From the NCBI RefSeq assembly GCF_004764705.1, contig NZ_SHLX01000003.1:62001-126000 (forward strand): a DNA stretch of 64,000 nucleotides, given 5' to 3'. Numbering within the stretch: the first letter of the stretch is position 1; each line of letters opens with the position of its first letter. The DNA is from Paenibacillus cymbidii (GTDB lineage Bacteria; Bacillota; Bacilli; Paenibacillales; NBRC-103111). A program made the position numbers and the translations under genes. Shown piece after piece: positions 9,165-18,192 of this stretch. The notes under the pieces are model-generated. The model searched no databases, was not told where the DNA came from, and saw nothing but the letters and a program-made list of their open reading frames with translations.

Positions 9165-10139
9165 ATGGTTCAAGTAGCATTCGTCGGAGCGGGCGGCATC
9201 GCCCAAACCCATTTCAAGGCGCTGGCGGGTCATCCCGACGCCCGTATGGTCGCCGTTTGCGACGTCGTGGCGGAGAACGCGGAACGCGCGGCGCTGGCTT
9301 GCGGCATGAAAGCCTACTCCGATGTGACGCAGATGCTCGATGCCGAACGGATCGACGCGCTGTTCCTTTGCGTGCCTCCTTTCGCTCATGAGCGGCTGGA
9401 GGAGACGGCGGCGGAGCGAGGCATTCATCTGCTGGTCGAGAAGCCGGTCGGACTGCGCATGGAGCAGGCGCGGCAGAAAGCGGCAGCCATTCGGCAGGCG
9501 GGCATCATCGCCGCAACCGGCTATTGCCTGCGGTATCACGACGTCGTCGACAAGGCGAAGGAATATCTCGCAGGCAAACCGATCGGCATGATCCGGGCCC
9601 ATCATTTGACCGGGTTCGTGCAAACGCCTTGGTGGCGCGAGAAGGCCAAGTCGGGCGGCCAGCTCGTCGAGCAGGCGACGCACATTGTGGATATGACCCG
9701 GTATTTGTGCGGCGAGGTGAACGCCGTCTACGGGCTGATGCACTACGGGCTGCTCGATCACCAGCAGGGAGCCGACATTCCGTCGCTTGTGTCGGTGGGG
9801 CTCGAGTACGCCAGCGGCGCGATCGGCCATATCGACGCCGCCTGCATCCAGCCGGATTGGCGCAGCGGCATCGAAGTGCTCGGCCGCGACTTCCGGCTGA
9901 CGCTGTCCGGCAAGACGCTGACGCTGACCGAACGCAACCGTACGGTCATTCACGAAGGGCAAACGGCCAGCGTGTTCAAGGAGCAGGACGACGCCTTCAT
10001 CGAGGCGGTTCGAACCGGCGACCCCGGGAAGCTTCGTTCGACTTACGACGACGCGCTGCGCACGCTGGAAGTGTCGCTTGCCGCTTATGAATCGGCGGAG
10101 ACCGGCAAGAAGATCGAGCTTGCCGGAAGCCGGGGGTGA
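9165..10139 (+). CDS. Gfo/Idh/MocA family oxidoreductase
   Basis: NAD(P)-dependent sugar or cyclitol dehydrogenase of 324 residues. The Rossmann glycine motif GAGGIAQTHF starts at about residue 8 and the family EKP motif appears as VEKPVGL near residue 92. The C-terminal half is the alpha/beta substrate domain. ATG at 9165 with GGAGG 9 bases upstream is chosen; the frame stays open upstream into the isomerase but that extension is low-complexity and overlaps the previous gene. Its stop lies 6 bases before the next start, so it is probably cotranslated with the GNAT gene. Likely acts with the isomerase on the sugar imported by the upstream transporter. Confidence 0.9.
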   Translation: MVQVAFVGAGGIAQTHFKALAGHPDARMVAVCDVVAENAERAALACGMKAYSDVTQMLDAERIDALFLCVPPFAHERLEETAAERGIHLLVEKPVGLRMEQARQKAAAIRQAGIIAATGYCLRYHDVVDKAKEYLAGKPIGMIRAHHLTGFVQTPWWREKAKSGGQLVEQATHIVDMTRYLCGEVNAVYGLMHYGLLDHQQGADIPSLVSVGLEYASGAIGHIDAACIQPDWRSGIEVLGRDFRLTLSGKTLTLTERNRTVIHEGQTASVFKEQDDAFIEAVRTGDPGKLRSTYDDALRTLEVSLAAYESAETGKKIELAGSRG

Positions 10140-10144
10140 CGGTC

Positions 10145-11305
10145 ATGGCGGAAGCGACAGTCAGGCAGCTGACGCGCGAGGATATGCCGGAAGCGGTGAA
10201 GCTGGCCAACGCGATTTTTCGCAGCGACGGCATGACGCCGATGAACGAGGCGTTCCCGCATTCGTTTTCCGGCGATTTGGGGCAGTCGTTCGGCGTGTAC
10301 GTTTCCGGGGAGCTCGTTTCGTTTATGGGGCTTGTGCCGGCGGTCGTCCGCGTCGGTCCGGCTGCCATATCCACTTTTCTTCTGGGTCAAGTATGCACGC
10401 GTACGGACGCGAGAGGGAACGGCTATGCCGGGGCGGTCATGCAGGCGGTCGTCGACTATATCGAGCGGGCCGGCGGCTCGCTGATGCTCGTCTCCGGCTC
10501 GCGTTCCTTGTACGACCGATTCGGCTGCATGCCTTTCGGCGCACTGGCGAACGTGACAGTGGGCGGCGATTGGGCGCGCGCCCGGCTGGCCGTCCGGGAA
10601 GCCGGCCTCGTCGTGCGCAGCCGGGAAACCCGCGACTGGTTCGAGCTGAAGCGGCTGGCGGACGAACGCGAATGCCGCTTCGACTTCAGCATGTGGGACT
10701 TGGCCGCTCTGATCGGCGCCGAGTCGAAAGCAAGCTGCATGAAGCACGTCCACCGCGCGGCGGTTGCGGAGCGAGTCGGCGATTCCGGCAAGCTGGCGGC
10801 TTTTCTTGTATATACGATCCAAGGGGAAGGCAAGGCGTCGACCCGGGTGCCGCAAGCGATCGAATGGGCCGGCGAACCGGCCGCGGTAACGCAGCTGATG
10901 GCCCACGCCGTAGCGGCGCACCGGCTGGACCGTTTCGACATACCGGTTCCCGTACACGAGCAGCCGCTTATGCGGGAGCTGGGGGATGCGGCGCAGGAGC
11001 TTCGGCCTTACCCGGCTACGCTGCACATCGTCGATCCCGAGCGATTGTTGCGGCAGGCGGAGCCTTATTTGCGGCTGAAGTACGGCCAAGGGCCGCCGGA
11101 TCGATTGCATGCGGCGAAAGAGGGGCATGCGGCGGTTCGGATCGGCGGCGGAAGCAGCGGGCAGACGCTTGGCATGCAGGCGTTCGTCGACCTGCTGTTC
11201 ACTCCGGGCGCCTCGGGCGATCCTGCGGCAGCGCTCATTACCGGGGACGAGCGGGTGATGCCCTTCGTCCCGCTGCCGAGCCCGCACGGGCTGTTGTATG
11301 TGTAG
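10145..11305 (+). CDS. GNAT family acetyltransferase, Eis-like length
   Basis: Protein of 386 residues. The N-terminal 150 carry a GNAT fold: the acetyl-CoA loop appears as CTRTDARGNGYAGAVMQ, and a later LYDRFGC motif is typical of the fold. The remaining 230 residues form a second region, consistent with the two- or three-domain Eis-like acetyltransferases. Substrate is unknown. An ATG 9 bases after a GTG that overlaps the previous stop is preferred because of the GGGGG run 8 bases before it. The position inside a sugar operon could mean it acetylates an amino sugar or a related metabolite, or it may just be a passenger. No membrane segment is visible. Confidence 0.75.
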   Translation: MAEATVRQLTREDMPEAVKLANAIFRSDGMTPMNEAFPHSFSGDLGQSFGVYVSGELVSFMGLVPAVVRVGPAAISTFLLGQVCTRTDARGNGYAGAVMQAVVDYIERAGGSLMLVSGSRSLYDRFGCMPFGALANVTVGGDWARARLAVREAGLVVRSRETRDWFELKRLADERECRFDFSMWDLAALIGAESKASCMKHVHRAAVAERVGDSGKLAAFLVYTIQGEGKASTRVPQAIEWAGEPAAVTQLMAHAVAAHRLDRFDIPVPVHEQPLMRELGDAAQELRPYPATLHIVDPERLLRQAEPYLRLKYGQGPPDRLHAAKEGHAAVRIGGGSSGQTLGMQAFVDLLFTPGASGDPAAALITGDERVMPFVPLPSPHGLLYV

Positions 11306-11347
11306 CGAATCCGACCCGGCATGACAAGGCAGAAAGGAACGTTTCCG

Positions 11348-14329
11348 ATGAACCGAAAGGAAGAAGCGGTATCCCGCTCGTTCGAATTGCGTTATGTGAC
11401 CGACAATCCGGCGGCGAACGGCGAAACGGATTTTAAAGGGCCGACTGCCGTGTTCGGCACGGAAGAGCGGATGGAATATTTGCGTCAGTACGCGAAGCAT
11501 GCGCGGAAGTTTTTCGGCAATGACGGCTGGGATCGTCCGGTCGTAACCGACGCGGAGGTGGAGGCGGCGCATGCGGCGATCAAACCGCAGCCGCTTCCCG
11601 ATGTGCGCAGGCGCATTCCGCTCGAACACTGGAAGTGGGCGGGAGGCGACGAAGCGAAGCTTGCCGCGCGATCGGCAGCGCAGCGGCAATGGGTCGTCCC
11701 GGGCGCCACCGAGCTTGCGGGCGACACGCTCCGCTGGCTGGCGGAAGGAGCAACGGTAAGGCGAACATTCGCGCCGCAGCGCTGGCGGTTTATGGTTTAC
11801 TGGACGTTCGAAGCCGGCCCGAACGCGGCGTCGCTTGCCGCCGGCATCCGGCTGCAGGAGACGCTGGAGATCGGTATCGCGCCGGACGGGCGCTGCTACT
11901 GCTTCGCCGGCGGCGACCGCATCGACTGCGGCTATGCGGTCGCGCCTGGGGAGCGCAACGAGTTCAAGCTGGAAGCCGATCTGAGCTGCTCGCGGATGAA
12001 TGTGTACGTGAACGGCCGGCTGGTCGTCGATTTTGCGGAAACGGTTTTTCCTGCCGTTATCGACACGGTGGATGTATTCGGCTCGGCCGGCATACGGCTG
12101 GTATCGATCCGCGGCACCGGCTTTGCGCCGCACGAGCTGGCCGAAGACGGCATCCATGGCGGAGACGCCCCGTTTGCGATCGGGACGTTCCTGGACGAAA
12201 GCTTCGCGCCCGTCGCCGACATTCGCGGATGGACGGGAGCCGGCTGCGACGAGCGGGGCTGGTTGCCGGCCATGCTGCCGTTCGCTTACGGCGGCGAGCG
12301 TTATGCCGGAGAGGATCTGTATTTGCGCACGGAAGTGACCGTTGCCGCTTTCGAACGGGCGTATCTGCAGCTCGAATGCCTCGATCCCGGCGGAGAATTG
12401 TGGATCAACGGGAGAGTCGTTTCGGCGCGCTTCAATCGTTATCCGGAGCGGCTTGACGTTACCGCCTTCCTGCGGCCGGATGTGCCCAATGTTATCGCGG
12501 TGCGCGTATTTCCGAACACGGTGGACACGAAGATGAGGCATACGTCGAGCGACCGTCACACGGGCTGGTTCGCCGGCCGCATGACGCTCGATTTGACGGA
12601 TGCGATGCATGTGGAGGACGTGTTCGTGTATACCCGCTCGATTCATGAGGATATGGCGGTGCTCCAGGCCGAAGTGACGGTGCGCAACGACCGGCGCGTC
12701 CGCACTTCCTCGGAAGCGCTGAAGTCGCTTCAGTTTCGCGGCAGCGTGGATATAGCGCTGTATGAATGGTTTCCCGGGGAGCGCGAGTCGCCTTCGGCCG
12801 TCGCCGGCTTCCCGGTTACGATCGGCATGGGGCAAAGCTTGCTGCTGTCCGAAGCGGTGCGGCTGCCGATGCCCGCCCTTTGGAGCGCGGAACGGCCGTT
12901 CCTGTACCGAATCCGCGTCGTGCTGCGCGATGCGGACGGCCTCGCGCTGGACGACTATGCGATTACAACCGGCGTTCGCACCGTCTCCCAGGAAGGCGGC
13001 GTGTTCCGCGTCAACGGCAAGGCGGACATGATGAATGGCGCGCTGCTGTTCGGCTTTCGGCATCCGATCGAAAACATCGCCCGCTGGGACCGCTGCTCGC
13101 CCGCCGAATGGATCGTCCGCGACCTGCTCATGCTGCGCAAGCTGAACGGCAATAGTGCGCGGATGAGCCAGCACAACGGCATGATCGGCGGCATCAACGA
13201 TCCGCGCTACGCGGAGATCGGCGATCAGCTCGGCATCATGTTCCAGTGGGCAACCTCCGCCTGGCTTCGCGACGCGAGCCCGTGGCTGCTCGATATGAAG
13301 GGGCTGCCGCTCTACGTGCGCGAGGTGCGCAACCATCCGAGCATCGTGATGTGGCAGCCGAGCAACCATCCCTCGTTCGAAAGCTTCGATGCCGGCATGC
13401 CGTGGTACGAAGAGGTGTATCGGACGATTTACCGCGAAGACCCGAGCCGACTCATCTCGCCGACGGCCAATCTCGTCCGGCTGCAATGCCGCAACGACGC
13501 CGGCACGCTCGATCACGAAGGCAGGCGCGTCCATCCGGTTGCCGCCTGGACGGCGCCGGGCATCACCCGCGGCGGGATGGACTATACGATCGGCTACGGG
13601 GCGGAGTGGAGCGTGCTGCGCGCCTGGCCTCGCCCCCCGCAGTGGGAAGGGGAGGACAATTGGCGGCACGAAGGCTATAAGTCCGATTTTCTGGCCAGTG
13701 CGGAACGGGCGTATTTCGACTTCGAAAACGAGGAGTCGATGGCCCAGCCCAACTGGCGGCTGCTGCAGGGCAAGCCGGAGTACCGGATCAAGTCGTACGA
13801 GTGGGACTACGAACGCGGTTCGATCGGGCGGGAGCTGGAGCTGGAGGAATGGGAGCTGAGCCAGGCGTACCAGGCGTTCAGCGCCTACGAGTCGATCCGC
13901 AAGAAGCGGTGGCTCGGCTACGACGGCTTCGCCTGGTGCACGCTGCGCGGCGGCGGCAACAACGGCACCTACATGAAGCCGATCAGCGATTACTACGGCC
14001 ATGGCAAAATGGCGTTCTACACGGTGGCGATGGCGTACCAGAAGCTGCTGGCGGGAAGCGGGGACGTCGATCTCGTGTACGGGCCGGGCGATGCGATCCG
14101 ACCTGTCGTGATGAACACGGGAGGCAGGTTCCGGGGGAGCCTTGTCGTTTCGGTGTACGGCGCGGAGGGAGCATTGCTCGAAGCAAAGCGTTACGAAGGG
14201 CTCGACATTCCTCCGGGCAAAACGGTGCGCTCGCTGGCGCCATTCCGACCCGCTGCAGCCGGCAATGCCGCCGTCTTCGTCCACTACGAGCTGTATCGCG
14301 ACGCCCGGGCGGATGGCGGCGATGGATAA
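11348..14329 (+). CDS. Glycoside hydrolase family 2-like protein
   Basis: Protein of 993 residues. Regions seen: an N-terminal part with beta-sandwich character and a concanavalin-like stretch (about 100-270), a jelly-roll sugar-binding domain with LYLRTEVTV and LWINGRVV (about 270-420), an Ig-like domain (about 420-560) and a TIM-barrel part from about 560. The barrel holds NHPSIVMWQPSNHPS at residues 662-676, the place where GH2 enzymes have NHPSI..W..GNE; here the acid/base Glu is His. No signal peptide is visible, so it is probably cytoplasmic and acts on imported oligosaccharide. ATG at 11348 with AGAAAGGA 9 bases upstream is preferred to one 27 bases earlier. It may use another residue, or be a lyase-like or binding relative. 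Confidence 0.72.
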   Translation: MNRKEEAVSRSFELRYVTDNPAANGETDFKGPTAVFGTEERMEYLRQYAKHARKFFGNDGWDRPVVTDAEVEAAHAAIKPQPLPDVRRRIPLEHWKWAGGDEAKLAARSAAQRQWVVPGATELAGDTLRWLAEGATVRRTFAPQRWRFMVYWTFEAGPNAASLAAGIRLQETLEIGIAPDGRCYCFAGGDRIDCGYAVAPGERNEFKLEADLSCSRMNVYVNGRLVVDFAETVFPAVIDTVDVFGSAGIRLVSIRGTGFAPHELAEDGIHGGDAPFAIGTFLDESFAPVADIRGWTGAGCDERGWLPAMLPFAYGGERYAGEDLYLRTEVTVAAFERAYLQLECLDPGGELWINGRVVSARFNRYPERLDVTAFLRPDVPNVIAVRVFPNTVDTKMRHTSSDRHTGWFAGRMTLDLTDAMHVEDVFVYTRSIHEDMAVLQAEVTVRNDRRVRTSSEALKSLQFRGSVDIALYEWFPGERESPSAVAGFPVTIGMGQSLLLSEAVRLPMPALWSAERPFLYRIRVVLRDADGLALDDYAITTGVRTVSQEGGVFRVNGKADMMNGALLFGFRHPIENIARWDRCSPAEWIVRDLLMLRKLNGNSARMSQHNGMIGGINDPRYAEIGDQLGIMFQWATSAWLRDASPWLLDMKGLPLYVREVRNHPSIVMWQPSNHPSFESFDAGMPWYEEVYRTIYREDPSRLISPTANLVRLQCRNDAGTLDHEGRRVHPVAAWTAPGITRGGMDYTIGYGAEWSVLRAWPRPPQWEGEDNWRHEGYKSDFLASAERAYFDFENEESMAQPNWRLLQGKPEYRIKSYEWDYERGSIGRELELEEWELSQAYQAFSAYESIRKKRWLGYDGFAWCTLRGGGNNGTYMKPISDYYGHGKMAFYTVAMAYQKLLAGSGDVDLVYGPGDAIRPVVMNTGGRFRGSLVVSVYGAEGALLEAKRYEGLDIPPGKTVRSLAPFRPAAAGNAAVFVHYELYRDARADGGDG

Positions 14330-15203
14330 GAAACAGAAGCAGCGCGTATGGGAATTCGCGTCCAATTCGGTTATGGTTGCCTGCGGTTCCGCCATATTCG
14401 CCGGCGGCGTGCAGTTCATGATTATCCCGCACGAATTCATGGAGGGCGGGGCGACGGGCGTAGCCCTGCTGCTCAAGTACGGCTTGAACTTTCCTCCCTG
14501 GCTGACGCTGCTGCTGTTCAACATCCCGCTGCTCGTCATGGCCTGGCGGTGGACGGGGGCGGCCGGCGTATCGTATACGGTCGTCGGCTCGGCTGCGTTT
14601 TCGTTGTTTCTCTGGGCGGCGGAACAGCTCGTTCGCGCGGGATGGCTGCTGTCGCTGCGGACGGAGGACGATTTGCTGCTGGCCGGACTGTATGCCGGAC
14701 TGACGACGGGCATCGGACTCGGCACCGTGCTACGGTTCGGCGGCTCCACCGGCGGCACCACGCTGCTGGCTCGTCTCCTGCAGCGATTGTTCGGGTGGAA
14801 GTACGGGAATGTCATTCTGGTGACCGATGTGGCGGTCATCGGATTCGCGCTGTTCTTTTTGCCCGTTGAAAATGTGTTGTATACACTGGTCATGGTGTTC
14901 GTTTCCTCCAAGGTAATCGATTTTATGACGGAAGCGCACCACTCGACCAAAGCGGTCACCGTCATGACCAAACGTTCTCCGGAGTTGACCGAGCGGCTGC
15001 TGAAGGAAACGGAGCGCGGGCTGACGCTGTTTCCGGCCAAAGGCGGCTATTCGGGCGACGAGATGGAGGTGCTGTATTGCGTCATCTCCCGTTCGGAGCT
15101 GAATCGGTTCAAACGAATCGTGCGCTCGGTCGACCCGCAGGCATTTATGACCGTTCACAGCGTGCAGGAAGTGCTGGGCGAAGGCTTTCGGGCGCACGGC
15201 TGA
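14322..15203 (+). CDS. YitT family membrane protein (YitT + DUF2179)
   Basis: Protein of 293 residues: about five or six membrane helices in the first 200, with the conserved FMEGGATGVALLLKY segment and the GGSTGGTTLLARLLQ segment, then a soluble DUF2179 domain with LYCVISRSELNRFK. Family role is unclear; members are often described as possible transporters. The start overlaps the stop of the GH2-like gene by 8 bases, so the gene is at the end of the sugar operon and is translationally coupled. An ATG three codons earlier is possible. Coupling to a sugar operon is unusual for this family, but nothing in the protein points to sugar. Confidence 0.85.
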   Translation: MDKKQKQRVWEFASNSVMVACGSAIFAGGVQFMIIPHEFMEGGATGVALLLKYGLNFPPWLTLLLFNIPLLVMAWRWTGAAGVSYTVVGSAAFSLFLWAAEQLVRAGWLLSLRTEDDLLLAGLYAGLTTGIGLGTVLRFGGSTGGTTLLARLLQRLFGWKYGNVILVTDVAVIGFALFFLPVENVLYTLVMVFVSSKVIDFMTEAHHSTKAVTVMTKRSPELTERLLKETERGLTLFPAKGGYSGDEMEVLYCVISRSELNRFKRIVRSVDPQAFMTVHSVQEVLGEGFRAHG

Positions 15204-15264
15204 AAAGTGTCAATACGAGGCGGAAAACGCGAAGCGGCGGATCAAGTCAGACGGAGGGGTACTG

Positions 15265-17241
15265 ATGCGAGCAGATGATGGGTTGCTTGACGATTTGGAG
15301 CATTACTCCTTGCAGTATTATGATGTAAAAGACCAGCTCAAACGGGTCGTTTATGAGCGATCGAGAGCGTGCTTCCGGCAGGGAGAGGCGGAAAAAGCGA
15401 AGATCGATTCCCTGGCGCGGCTCGCCGAAAGGCAGGCCTATGTGCGCGAACGGTTCGCAGCTTGCATAGGCGGCATACCGGAGTATGCCGGCGACTTGAC
15501 ACAGGCGGTAACGGACACGATAGCCTGCGACGGTTTTGCGATCGAAAAGGTGGTTTTCGAGTCGCGGCCCGGCGTGCGGGTTACCTGCAACCTGTATCTG
15601 CCGGCCGGCGCGAGCGGGCCGGGGCCGGCCGTGTTGTTCCTGTGCGGCCATCACGACGACGCCAAACACCAGCCGCAATACCAGATCGTATGCCAGACGC
15701 TGGTCCGCTCGGGGCTGGTCGTGCTGGCCATGGACCCGCCCGGGCAGGGCGAGCGGCTGCAATATGTGGACCCGCTGACGGGCGGATCGGTTGTCGGCAT
15801 CGGGGTTCGCGAGCACGATTACGCCGGCAGCCAGTGCCTTCCGCTCGGCGACAGCCTGGCGCGCTATTTTGTGCACGATGCCATGCGCGCCGTCGACTAT
15901 TTGAGCGGGCGGCCCGAAGTGGACCCGGCGCGGATCGGCGTCACCGGCAATTCGGGCGGAGGCACGCAGACGTCGATGCTGATGCTGGCGGACCCGCGGA
16001 TTGCGGCCGCCGCGCCCGGCACGTTCCTGACGAGCCGGGAGGCGTTTATGGAGGCGGGACTGCCCCAGGATGCGGAGCAAATATGGCCGGGCTATACCGC
16101 GTTCGGGCTCGACCACGACGACATCCTGCTCGCCATGGCGCCGCGGCCGGTGCTGGTGCTCGCCGCCCGTTACGATTTTTTTCCGATTGAAGGGACACGG
16201 GATTCGGTGCGCAAGGCGCGCGGCTGCTGGGAGCTGCACGGCGTCGCCGATCGCCTGGAGCTGTTCGAGGAGGACGAGACGCACCGCTATTCGCGGGAGA
16301 TGGCGAAGGCGGCGGCGCGTTTTTTTGCCCGTCATTTGGGCGCGTTCCCGCCGGAAGGAAGCGCGGGCGCTGCTGCGGACATCGAGCCGCTGCCGCCCTC
16401 GCGCTTGTGGTGTACGGCTACCGGGCAGCTGCTGACGGATCCCGTTTGGCGGCAAGGCGCCATTCGCCTTCACGATGAAATCGCCGCCCGTTCGCTCGCG
16501 TTGACTGGAGAGGCGGAAGCGAAAGAGCCGGAGGCGCCGCTCGACTGGCTGCGGCGGATCGTTTTTGGCGGCCGCGACGTTTGCGAGTTGAATCCGAGGC
16601 TGTATATGCTGCGGGGTGTCGTCGGGCAGTCCATTGCTTATTACAACGCCATGTGGCGGTCGCAGCCGGGCTTGTTCAATCATGGCTTCATGATGCGCGA
16701 CAGCCGCTTCGAGGGCGAACGGTTGCCGGTGACCGTCGCCGTATGGGACGGCGGCACCTCGCGACTCAAGCGGCATTGGGAATGGATCGAAGCGGCGTGC
16801 GCAAGCGGGAGGGCGGTGCTTGCGCTCGACGTGACCGGGTCGGGGGCGCTGGCCCCGCGGCCGCTCGGCGGCGGCGATATCGACGACTTCTATGAAATCA
16901 AACATAAGCTTTGCACGGATTTGTTCTGGATCGGCGACAGCCTGGCGGCCATGCGCGTGTACGACGTGCTGCGGGCGGTGCGCGTGCTGCGGCATTTGCC
17001 GGATATAACCGACGAGGGGATCATGCTGTACGCGAACGGCCGGCAAGGCATGTACGGACTGATGGCGGCGGCGCTGGACGATTCGATCGCCGGCTTCTCG
17101 TGGGAGGATGGCATGGACAGCGTGGCGGAATGGGTCCGTTCGGCGGAATACGAAGCCCGCGACATCATGAGCATCATCATGCCGGGGATGCTGCAGCATG
17201 TCGATTTGCCGGCGCTGCGCGGCGTGCTCCGGCGACAGTGA
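15265..17241 (+). CDS. Two-part alpha/beta hydrolase, acetyl esterase-like
   Basis: Protein of 658 residues. The N-terminal half is an alpha/beta hydrolase close to acetyl xylan esterases: oxyanion region LCGHHDD, nucleophile elbow GNSGGG with Ser230, probable acid Asp304 in AARYDFFP, and His340 in DETHRYS. The C-terminal half (about 400-658) repeats the fold in outline (VAVWDGGTSR, ALDVTGSG, then YANGRQGMYG at the elbow position) but has no Ser there, so it looks like a degenerate second hydrolase domain. No signal peptide; presumably cytoplasmic deacetylation of imported sugars. GGAGGGG lies 7 bases before the ATG. It is 61 bases after the YitT gene and may be in the same operon. A second, single-domain relative is at 19490. 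Confidence 0.82.
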   Translation: MRADDGLLDDLEHYSLQYYDVKDQLKRVVYERSRACFRQGEAEKAKIDSLARLAERQAYVRERFAACIGGIPEYAGDLTQAVTDTIACDGFAIEKVVFESRPGVRVTCNLYLPAGASGPGPAVLFLCGHHDDAKHQPQYQIVCQTLVRSGLVVLAMDPPGQGERLQYVDPLTGGSVVGIGVREHDYAGSQCLPLGDSLARYFVHDAMRAVDYLSGRPEVDPARIGVTGNSGGGTQTSMLMLADPRIAAAAPGTFLTSREAFMEAGLPQDAEQIWPGYTAFGLDHDDILLAMAPRPVLVLAARYDFFPIEGTRDSVRKARGCWELHGVADRLELFEEDETHRYSREMAKAAARFFARHLGAFPPEGSAGAAADIEPLPPSRLWCTATGQLLTDPVWRQGAIRLHDEIAARSLALTGEAEAKEPEAPLDWLRRIVFGGRDVCELNPRLYMLRGVVGQSIAYYNAMWRSQPGLFNHGFMMRDSRFEGERLPVTVAVWDGGTSRLKRHWEWIEAACASGRAVLALDVTGSGALAPRPLGGGDIDDFYEIKHKLCTDLFWIGDSLAAMRVYDVLRAVRVLRHLPDITDEGIMLYANGRQGMYGLMAAALDDSIAGFSWEDGMDSVAEWVRSAEYEARDIMSIIMPGMLQHVDLPALRGVLRRQ

Positions 17242-17320
17242 AAACAATACCATAATGCCAGCCTCCATGAAGGTCGATTGGACGATCGCAATCCGAGCTC
17301 ATGGGGCTGGCTATTTGCCA

Positions 17321-17349
17321 TTGTGTTGGGAAGACTATCTGGGTATTGT
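17321..17349 (+). promoter_or_regulatory. Possible promoter for the GntR gene
   Basis: TTGTGT at 17321-17326 and TATTGT at 17344-17349 are 17 bases apart. The -35 is poor, the -10 is one base from consensus. The 20-bp palindrome begins 7 bases after the -10, where a bound regulator would block initiation. Weak evidence on its own. Confidence 0.35.
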
Positions 17350-17355
17350 GTCCTC

Positions 17356-17375
17356 CATACTACCATGGTAGTATG
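17356..17375. promoter_or_regulatory. 20-bp perfect palindrome, probable GntR operator
   Basis: CATACTACCATGGTAGTATG is a perfect inverted repeat with no spacer, 37 bases upstream of the GntR start. GntR proteins with FCD domains bind short palindromes and often regulate themselves. No second copy was noticed in the window. Assignment to this GntR protein is inference from position and symmetry. Confidence 0.65.
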
Positions 17376-17412
17376 TTGGTGACGAAACCGGCCAGATCAA
17401 GGAGGAATCACA

Positions 17413-18087
17413 TTGCTACCCAACCATCACCCTTTGCCGATCAAGGACCGGGTGTACGAAGAACTGAAGCAGCGAATTTTGAAACTGTCATTGAAGCCGG
17501 GCCAAGCGCTGTCGGAGAAGGAGATTGCCGAGCACCTTCATGTCAGCCGGACGCCGGTCCGGGAGGCGTTCATCCGGCTCGCCGGCGATCAGCTCGTTCG
17601 CATTTTGCCGCAGCGGGGGACATACGTTTCGAAAATTTCGTTGTCCGCCGTACGCGAGTCGTGTTTCATTCGCGAAGCGCTGGAAGTGGCCGCTATGCTG
17701 CGCGCGATTGCCGTATGGAAGCAGGATGACGGAAACCAATTGCGGCTCATTGTGGAGGAGCAGGCGGCATGCATCCGTTCGCACGATTACACTTCGTTCT
17801 ATATGCTGGACGAACGCTTCCATCAGACGCTGAGCGTCGTGAGCGGCTTTCCCGCGACGTGGGATGTCGTCCGTTCCGTAAAGCTGCAGATGGATCGTGG
17901 CCGTTATTTAAGCATGTCGATCGGGAATCGCCTGACGACAATCGTCGATCAGCATCAATCGATCTTCGACGCCATGCTGGCAAAGGATTCGTCGCTTGCC
18001 GAACGGCGCATGCGGGAACATATTCAGGAAACCTGCCGCTATATCGAATCGCTAGGCGCCCAGTTTCCAGAATTTTTCACAGGTTGA
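17413..18087 (+). CDS. GntR family regulator (FadR/FCD type)
   Basis: Protein of 224 residues. The winged helix-turn-helix is at about 10-75 with ALSEKEIAEHLHVSRTPVREA, the classic GntR signature. The C-terminal all-helical FCD ligand domain includes the DERFHQTL helix and a later DQHQSIFDAM helix, whose Asp and His residues usually bind a metal and a small acid. TTG start is supported by AAGGAGGA 7 bases upstream. It probably binds the palindrome in front of it. The next operon has its own promoter 70 bases downstream. Typical ligands are sugar acids or other carboxylates, which would suit the surrounding carbohydrate genes. Confidence 0.92.
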   Translation: MLPNHHPLPIKDRVYEELKQRILKLSLKPGQALSEKEIAEHLHVSRTPVREAFIRLAGDQLVRILPQRGTYVSKISLSAVRESCFIREALEVAAMLRAIAVWKQDDGNQLRLIVEEQAACIRSHDYTSFYMLDERFHQTLSVVSGFPATWDVVRSVKLQMDRGRYLSMSIGNRLTTIVDQHQSIFDAMLAKDSSLAERRMREHIQETCRYIESLGAQFPEFFTG

Positions 18088-18182
18088 GGAAAGAAACAGG
18101 TCCAATTGCGCAGTCAGATCGAAATTGAACAGTAGAAAACACATTTGCTTGTTCCTTATAATGGGGGTACTCAAACATAAGG
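18080..18182 (+). promoter_or_regulatory. Duplicated promoter/operator block, copy 1
   Basis: This 103-bp block is nearly repeated at 23010-23112. It includes GGTCCAATTGC, the fully conserved ATCGAAATTGAACAGTAG, and a perfect TATAAT at 18157-18162 about 24 bases upstream of the ribosome binding site region of the aminotransferase gene. No good -35 hexamer lies 16-18 bases before TATAAT (the spot reads AGAAAA), which fits a promoter needing an activator bound to the conserved upstream part. The AraC-type regulator encoded in the operon it drives is the natural candidate. Confidence 0.8.
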
Positions 18183-18192
18183 AGGCATCATT

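Noticed and set aside
10085-15040. Very long minus-strand open frame (over 1600 codons) opposite the sugar operon
   Set aside because: It overlaps five well-supported plus-strand genes, its product is rich in Arg, Pro and His as expected for the complement of GC-rich codons, and it has no domain resemblance.
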